Shown in pieces: positions 12,405 to 16,026 of a stretch of DNA of 16,026 nucleotides. The notes below the pieces were generated by a model. It was not told the DNA's origin. It did no database searches and saw nothing but the letters and a program-made list of their open reading frames with translations. Where the stretch lies: NCBI GenBank assembly GCA_910586585.1, contig CAJUKA010000089.1, forward strand, positions 1 to 16,026. The letters are read 5' to 3'. Source of the stretch: an uncultured Lachnospiraceae bacterium. GTDB taxonomy: Bacteria > Bacillota > Clostridia > Lachnospirales > Lachnospiraceae. How positions within the stretch are numbered: the stretch's first letter is position 1; each line of letters opens with the position of its first letter. Position numbers and translations under genes: made by a program.

Positions 12405-12435
12405 TCAAAAATGCGGCACACTCTTCAATGCCGCA
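12405..12435 (-). terminator. Intrinsic terminator upstream of the HMA promoter
   Basis: TGCGGCA (12412-12418) pairs with TGCCGCA (12429-12435) over a 10-nt loop; on the minus strand the stem runs into TTTTT. No intact minus-strand gene now lies upstream, only a possible 16-codon tail at about 12478-12528, so the terminator may belong to a lost gene. Confidence 0.6.
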
Positions 12436-12581
12436 AATATTTCCAATTCATTCCTCTGTCATAAAAGTCATAAAAGTTTAATGACATCCTTTTTTGCCGT
12501 CAGACCTTGCGCCGCCCTCCCCAAAGTGTTAGGATTAACTTATGGGCAGGTTCTAAACCCGGAAAGGAGTATAGTGATACC

Positions 12582-12974
12582 ATGAGTTATATCCGACACA
12601 AAGCCGAGGAATCTCTTGAGGATTACCTTGAAACAATATTAATCTTAAGCAGCCGCCTCTCCGTGGTGCGCTCCATTGATGTGGCGACCGAGCTGGATTT
12701 TTCAAAGCCAAGCGTGAGCGTTGCCGTGAAAAACCTGAAAAACCGCGGATACATCACCGTTTCGGAAGAAGGTTTTCTCCATCTGACAGACGAAGGGCGA
12801 AAAATCGCAGAAAGCGTCTATGAACGCCACACCCTGCTGACGGACTGGCTGGTCCATCTTGGCGTTGACCCCGTGATTGCGGCGGGCGATGCCTGTAAAA
12901 TGGAGCATGACATCACCCCGGAAAGCTATGAGGCAATGAAAAAATGCATCCTGTCCATTTTGGGGCGGGACTGA
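12582..12974 (+). CDS. DtxR/MntR-family metal-dependent transcriptional regulator (130 aa)
   Basis: The ATG at 12582 follows GGAAAGGAGT; a frame extending to 12507 has no such site. The product starts MSYIRHKAEESLEDYLETIL. The HTH is SIDVATELDFSKPSVSVAVK, followed by the wing (GYITVSEEGFLHLTDEGRKI). Candidate metal ligands are the Asp and Glu of LEDYLE (the MntR Asp8/Glu11 positions), the His of YERHTLL and Cys/Glu/His of DACKMEH. It is MntR-sized with no SH3 domain. It is divergent from the HMA gene and convergent with the P1B ATPase. It probably senses Fe/Mn and may bind the palindrome at 12379-12396. A TTAGGATTAA stretch at about 12529-12538, before its own start, may be a second site. Confidence 0.92.
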   Translation: MSYIRHKAEESLEDYLETILILSSRLSVVRSIDVATELDFSKPSVSVAVKNLKNRGYITVSEEGFLHLTDEGRKIAESVYERHTLLTDWLVHLGVDPVIAAGDACKMEHDITPESYEAMKKCILSILGRD

Positions 12975-13020
12975 AACGCATCCTTTCTGTTCAGCCGCGC
13001 CATTCGCAAAACCGCACCTG

Positions 13021-15096
13021 TTACAATAGGTCCTGCATACTTTTCAGGCTGATTGCCAGCGTCGAAGTGTTGTGCAAAAGCGCCGAGGATGCGGGCTGCA
13101 AAAATCCACCAACACCAAGCAGGATCAGCGCTGTATTGAAACCGACAATCACCCTGTAATTCCCATGAATCCTCCCGACCAGTGCATTGCTCAGCTTTTT
13201 CAGCTTCACAAGTCCGTATAAATCATTTGCACCGATCATAATGTCCGCAATCTCCCTTGCAATTTCCGCCCCGTCGCTGACCGCAACGCCCACATCCGCC
13301 GCCGACAACGCCGGGGAATCGTTGATGCCGTCCCCGACCATGACAACCTTTCTTCCGGCTCTTTTTTCCGAATCCACAAAGCGCGCCTTGTCCTCTGGCA
13401 GCACTTCCGAATAATACTCGTCAACGCCGACTTTTTCTGCAATGGCGCGGGCTGTCCGTTCGCTGTCGCCCGTCATCATCACAATCTTTTTTATCCCGCA
13501 CCCGCGTAGTGCGCTGACCACATCCGCCGCTTCTTCCCGCAGGGGATCTTCAATACAGATCACCGCCGCAAGTACGGAATCGACTGCCATATACAGGTGG
13601 GAATATTCCGCCGGCAGGGAGTCAAACCGCTCCTGCATCCCTTCAGGAATGGTGCACTGTTCGTCCTGAAAGACAAAATGATAGCTCCCGATAATGACTT
13701 TCTGCTCCCCGATGCGGGAAGAAATCCCGTGCGCCACAATGTACTCCACCCTGGAATGCATCTCGCCGTGTTCCAAATCCTTCTGTCCTGCAGCCTCCAC
13801 CACGGCACGCGCCATCGAATGGGGAAAATGCTCCTCCAAACAAGCAGCGGTCCTTAACAGTTCATCCGGTTCGTTCCCCAGAAAAGGCACCACCCCCGCC
13901 ACCACCGGCTTCGCCTCCGTCAGCGTTCCTGTCTTGTCAAAAACAATCGTGTCCGCCTCGGCAAGCGCCTCCAGAAACTTCCCACCCTTGACCGTAATGC
14001 AGTGTTCGTTTGCCTCCCGTATCGCCGAAAGCACAGAAATCGGCATCGCCAGCTTTAATGCGCAGGAAAAGTCCACCATTAACACCGCCAGCGCCTTTGT
14101 GATATTCCGGGTAAGGGCATAAACGCCGCCAGTTCCAAGCAGCATAAATGGCACCAGCCGGTCTGCCAGATGTGCAGCCTTCCCTTCCAAAGAAGATTTT
14201 AACTTCTCCGACTCCTCAATCATCGTGACAATCCGCTCAAAACGGCTTGCCCCGCCCACAGTTTCCACGCGGACGGACAGCTCGCCTTCCTCCAGCACGG
14301 TTCCCGCATACACATATCCATGCGCCTGCTTAAAGACCGCCGCAGATTCCCCCGTCAGGGACGCCTGATTGACCATCCCTTCTCCCGAAAGCACCACGCC
14401 GTCAAAAGGAATGACATTGCCCATGCGCACCACGATTTCATCACCGACTGCGATATCGGACACCGGCGCCAGTATCTCCTGCCCGTCCCTGCGCAGCCAT
14501 ACCTTGCTGATATTGAGGGACATGCTCCTTGCCAGATCGCCTACCGATTTTTTATGCGTCCATTCTTCCAGAAGCTCGCCAATCCCAAGCAGGAACATGA
14601 TGGAGCCCGCCGTTTTCATATCGCCGCGCAGCACCGAAACGCCGATTGCGGTTGCGTCCAGGACCGGCACCTCCAGTTTCCCGCGGCAGAGCGTTTTGAA
14701 CCCAAGCCCGATATAGCGCAGTGATCTGACTGCAGCAATCCCCGCCCTGACAGGATAGGGGATAACTGCCATGCTGCCATATCTGAGGATGACTTTGCCG
14801 ATCAGCTTTTCTTTATACGCTTCATTCAGCTCCCTGCCGGAATGCTGCAGAACATTTTCCGGAACCGTCACGTTTCCATAGGAAAATGCCCGCAGGTTTT
14901 GTATCAGCTCCGCCCTGCCTCCGCCATAACATACCGTCACACCCGCAGTCCGCCTCTGTACGGACACTTTTGTCACGCCAGACAGCGCGGACAGGGCGTA
15001 CTCCAATGTATCCGCTTCGCCGCATGTCATTTCATGGGACTGCAATACCCGTATCCGCAGACGTCCCGGAATGTCATGGCAGATCACGAACTTCAT
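13021..15096 (-). CDS. P1B-type heavy-metal-translocating ATPase with a SCALKL motif (691 aa)
   Basis: The ATG at 15096 overlaps the DUF6110-like stop (ATGA). Residues 1-70 form an HMA_2-like domain without CxxC (DIPGRLRIRV). Membrane helices lie near 105-175, 313-355 and 648-668. The actuator TGES is at 248-251, the phosphorylation site DKTGT has Asp387, TGD is at 542-544 and the hinge GDGINDSPAL at 588-597. In the transport helix the CPC motif is replaced by FSCALKL (343-349). The nucleotide-binding HP motif appears as HFPHS (423-427). The C-terminus keeps HNTSTLAISL. This set resembles CtpC-like P1B pumps, some reported to move Mn or Fe rather than Cu; the metal here is inference. It is the last gene of a Feo-linked minus-strand unit, convergent with a DtxR gene. 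Confidence 0.95.
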   Translation of the reverse strand: MKFVICHDIPGRLRIRVLQSHEMTCGEADTLEYALSALSGVTKVSVQRRTAGVTVCYGGGRAELIQNLRAFSYGNVTVPENVLQHSGRELNEAYKEKLIGKVILRYGSMAVIPYPVRAGIAAVRSLRYIGLGFKTLCRGKLEVPVLDATAIGVSVLRGDMKTAGSIMFLLGIGELLEEWTHKKSVGDLARSMSLNISKVWLRRDGQEILAPVSDIAVGDEIVVRMGNVIPFDGVVLSGEGMVNQASLTGESAAVFKQAHGYVYAGTVLEEGELSVRVETVGGASRFERIVTMIEESEKLKSSLEGKAAHLADRLVPFMLLGTGGVYALTRNITKALAVLMVDFSCALKLAMPISVLSAIREANEHCITVKGGKFLEALAEADTIVFDKTGTLTEAKPVVAGVVPFLGNEPDELLRTAACLEEHFPHSMARAVVEAAGQKDLEHGEMHSRVEYIVAHGISSRIGEQKVIIGSYHFVFQDEQCTIPEGMQERFDSLPAEYSHLYMAVDSVLAAVICIEDPLREEAADVVSALRGCGIKKIVMMTGDSERTARAIAEKVGVDEYYSEVLPEDKARFVDSEKRAGRKVVMVGDGINDSPALSAADVGVAVSDGAEIAREIADIMIGANDLYGLVKLKKLSNALVGRIHGNYRVIVGFNTALILLGVGGFLQPASSALLHNTSTLAISLKSMQDLL

Positions 15097-15425
15097 ATGC
15101 TGTCTTCCCCGGAAATGTCCTTTCTCTCAGAAACTGTTTCTTCTTCCCAATCCTCCTCGTCGGAAATCACCTGCTCTGCCTCCTGCCTTACCCTTTCCTC
15201 GTTGATCTGGACAGCTTCCGCATAGATATCCTCCGCATTTTCCTGCACCGCAGCCGCCGTCTTCATGCAGAAATCCTTTGCCCGGAGCGCGGCAGCCGTG
15301 CCGTGTGTATATACTTTTTTGGCATCCCTGCCGGAAAGGATTTTAATCCCCGCCGTGCCGAACAGAACGCCCGCCGCAAAAATGCCCATGTGTTTCCTGT
15401 CTATTTTATCCAAAAATCCAAACAT
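15093..15425 (-). CDS. DUF6110-like small protein paired with the P1B ATPase (110 aa)
   Basis: The ATG at 15425 has a GTGGAGGAA ribosome binding site; a longer frame to 15470 does not. The product begins MFGFLDKIDRKHMGIFAAGV. A glycine-rich hydrophobic segment follows (LFGTAGIKIL, about residues 19-31), then a helical stretch (AKKVYTHGTAAALRAKDFCM) and a strongly acidic C-terminus (SDEEDWEEETVSERKD). I associate this pattern with DUF6110 proteins found before P1B ATPases in Lachnospiraceae; this is recollection. The 4-nt overlap with the ATPase start implies equimolar translation and a shared function, perhaps as a small membrane subunit. The acidic tail could bind cations. Confidence 0.7.
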   Translation of the reverse strand: MFGFLDKIDRKHMGIFAAGVLFGTAGIKILSGRDAKKVYTHGTAAALRAKDFCMKTAAAVQENAEDIYAEAVQINEERVRQEAEQVISDEEDWEEETVSERKDISGEDSI

Positions 15426-15448
15426 ATTCGTTTCCTCCACTCTATTAC

Positions 15449-15475
15449 GGAGAGTGCCGCTTTTAGGCATTCTCC
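15449..15475. other. 10-bp hairpin upstream of the DUF6110-like gene
   Basis: GGAGAGTGCC (15449-15458) and GGCATTCTCC (15466-15475) pair over a 7-nt loop with one G-U (plus) or A-C (minus) position. It lies 15-40 nt upstream of the minus-strand ribosome binding site. It may be a weak terminator or a leader structure; no U-tract follows on either strand. Confidence 0.35.
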
Positions 15476-15488
15476 GGCGTAAGATATA

Positions 15489-15567
15489 GAACTCCCAAGT
15501 CAGCTGTGCTGACTTTGCGATACAGCCTTTGCTGCGAGCGAAAACTGCCGAAGGCAGCCAGAAGTTC
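15489..15567. other. Multi-hairpin element, possible structured RNA or REP-like repeat
   Basis: On the minus strand an outer 10-pair helix (15558-15567 with 15489-15498, several G-U pairs) encloses three hairpins: CTGCC/GGCAG (15545-15557), CAGC/GCTG (15523-15534) and AAGTCAGC/GCTGACTT (15497-15515, 3-nt loop). It lies between the 26-aa gene and the DUF6110-like gene. The compact four-helix layout is more than chance hairpins would give. No terminator U-tract follows. Confidence 0.45.
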
Positions 15568-15578
15568 TTCTCACACTG

Positions 15579-15659
15579 TTATTGATGTTTGTAACCGGTA
15601 TATAACGTCATAAAAAGGCAGGCGATCATCGCCCATGCCCAGAATCGGTGTCTCTTCAT
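15579..15659 (-). CDS. 26-aa single-helix membrane peptide (DUF6219-like)
   Basis: An AGGAAGG ribosome binding site lies about 9 nt before the ATG at 15659. The product is MKRHRFWAWAMIACLFMTLY followed by TGYKHQ and TAA. It has a basic start, one hydrophobic helix and a short polar end. The 'HRFWAW...YTGYKH' pattern matches, in my recollection, the very short DUF6219 proteins of Lachnospiraceae. It lies 30 nt downstream of the FeoB-associated protein on the same strand. The family call is from memory; the ribosome binding site, helix and context are visible. It is short enough to be missed by normal gene callers. Confidence 0.6.
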   Translation of the reverse strand: MKRHRFWAWAMIACLFMTLYTGYKHQ

Positions 15660-15689
15660 AATTTATAACCTTCCTCTATCTTTCAGTTC

Positions 15690-15881
15690 TTATTTCCCCA
15701 TAGTTCCCGGCTTTGCCGGATGGCAGGCGCCATTCATGGCGCAGCCTGCGCATCCGCAGCCGCAGGATGATTTTCCTTTTCTCTTACCGCGTACCATACT
15801 GACAAGAATCGCCGCCACAACAAGAACCAAAACCGCGCTGATGATGATTGTCGCCATATTTTCCATAAGCCATGTCAGCAT
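15690..15881 (-). CDS. FeoB-associated Cys-rich membrane protein (63 aa)
   Basis: The ATG at 15881 follows CAGGAGGGA. One N-terminal membrane helix (MATIIISAVLVLVVAAILVS, residues 9-28) is followed by a basic stop-transfer segment (MVRGKRKGK) and a Cys cluster (CGCGCAGCAMNGACH). This is the layout of PF12669 proteins, encoded right after feoB and thought to assist ferrous-iron uptake at the inner face of the membrane. The cluster has five Cys plus one His. The upstream partial gene on the same strand is consistent with feoB. Intact. Confidence 0.88.
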   Translation of the reverse strand: MLTWLMENMATIIISAVLVLVVAAILVSMVRGKRKGKSSCGCGCAGCAMNGACHPAKPGTMGK

Positions 15882-15926
15882 TGAAATCCCTCCTGTTTCC
15901 CTGTTACAAATCCAAAGGCGAAGCCC

Positions 15927-15952
15927 GGCGTCCCGTATGATGGCGGGACGCC
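15927..15952. other. Intercistronic hairpin between putative feoB and the Cys-rich gene
   Basis: GGCGTCCCG (15927-15935) pairs perfectly with CGGGACGCC (15944-15952) over an 8-nt loop. On the minus strand no U-tract follows, so it is more likely an mRNA-stability or attenuation element than a terminator. It sits in the gap between two genes of the same unit. Confidence 0.55.
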
Positions 15953-15974
15953 TTTAGAAACGCTTTTTGCACCG

Positions 15975-16026
15975 TTACTTCGCCATTTTCAGTTTCATAT
16001 TTGTTGTCAGCTTTGTCGCCTCTTTA
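15975..16026 (-). CDS. C-terminal end of an upstream gene, probably feoB (partial)
   Basis: The last 16 codons before TAA at 15975-15977 read KEATKLTTNMKLKMAK. The gene runs off the right edge. The identity as FeoB (ferrous iron permease) rests mainly on the FeoB-associated Cys-rich gene directly downstream; a short basic tail after 'EATKLT' would fit, but 16 residues cannot prove it. The frame and stop are certain. Confidence 0.45.
   Translation of the reverse strand, partial: KEATKLTTNMKLKMAK

Noticed and set aside
12455..12480. Direct repeat CATAAAAGT upstream of the plus-strand DtxR gene
   Set aside because: Only two 9-bp copies in AT-rich DNA; not enough to call an operator or repeat family.
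13187..15482. Several plus-strand frames opposite the P1B ATPase and DUF6110-like gene
   Set aside because: All are shadows; the minus-strand ATPase carries every expected motif.

Overview
The window looks like chromosomal DNA of a Firmicute, most probably a Lachnospiraceae-type gut clostridium. This is inferred from strong GGAGG-type ribosome binding sites, TTG/GTG starts, a FeoB-associated Cys-rich membrane protein, small membrane proteins of the DUF6110/DUF6219 kind, and ECF-transporter (MptD/Trep_Strep) S-component remnants. No rRNA, tRNA, CRISPR array or complete insertion sequence was seen.

Region 1 (about 1-4280) is a gene graveyard. It holds the 5' end of a TetR regulator and an in-frame chimera of an ECF S-component N-terminus with a MATE efflux C-terminus. 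Two small genes with good ribosome binding sites (40 aa and 53 aa) follow in an AT-rich stretch. Then come an ABC ATPase fragment, a transposase fragment without ends, and the N-terminal half of a MATE transporter. Only the AraC regulator (3094-4035) looks intact among the larger genes. A second ECF S-component stub lies upstream of it. The parts fit one or two decayed copies of an AraC / ECF / ABC / MATE operon.

Region 2 (4281-6754) is a two-component cassette. Only the last 17 codons of an OmpR-type response regulator survive; they overlap an intact sensor kinase. A secreted or anchored protein with three PepSY domains follows, behind a promoter region with three TTCTAAT-type repeats phased at 11 bp. 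A strong terminator closes the cassette.

Region 3 (6986-12354, minus strand) is a long gene run read from right to left: a CxxC heavy-metal-binding (HMA) protein, a SAM methyltransferase, a DtxR-family regulator, a 49-aa membrane protein, a hydrolase-methyltransferase chimera with an amber stop, a truncated second DtxR gene, a membrane protein, a leucine-carboxyl-methyltransferase-family enzyme, another SAM methyltransferase, an N-terminal alpha/beta-hydrolase fragment, and the C-terminal part of an ABC exporter ATPase. The methyltransferase-DtxR pair appears duplicated, with the second copy decayed.

Region 4 (12379-16026) is a metal-transport locus: a plus-strand DtxR-family regulator, a P1B-type ATPase with an unusual SCALKL membrane motif, its small partner (DUF6110-like), a 26-aa membrane peptide, the FeoB-associated Cys-rich protein, and probably the last codons of feoB. 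Palindromes of identical geometry (GTTAG-N6-CTAAC) precede the HMA gene and the ECF stub, and a near-match precedes the MATE gene. They suggest one metal-responsive DtxR regulon linking regions 1, 3 and 4; this is inference.
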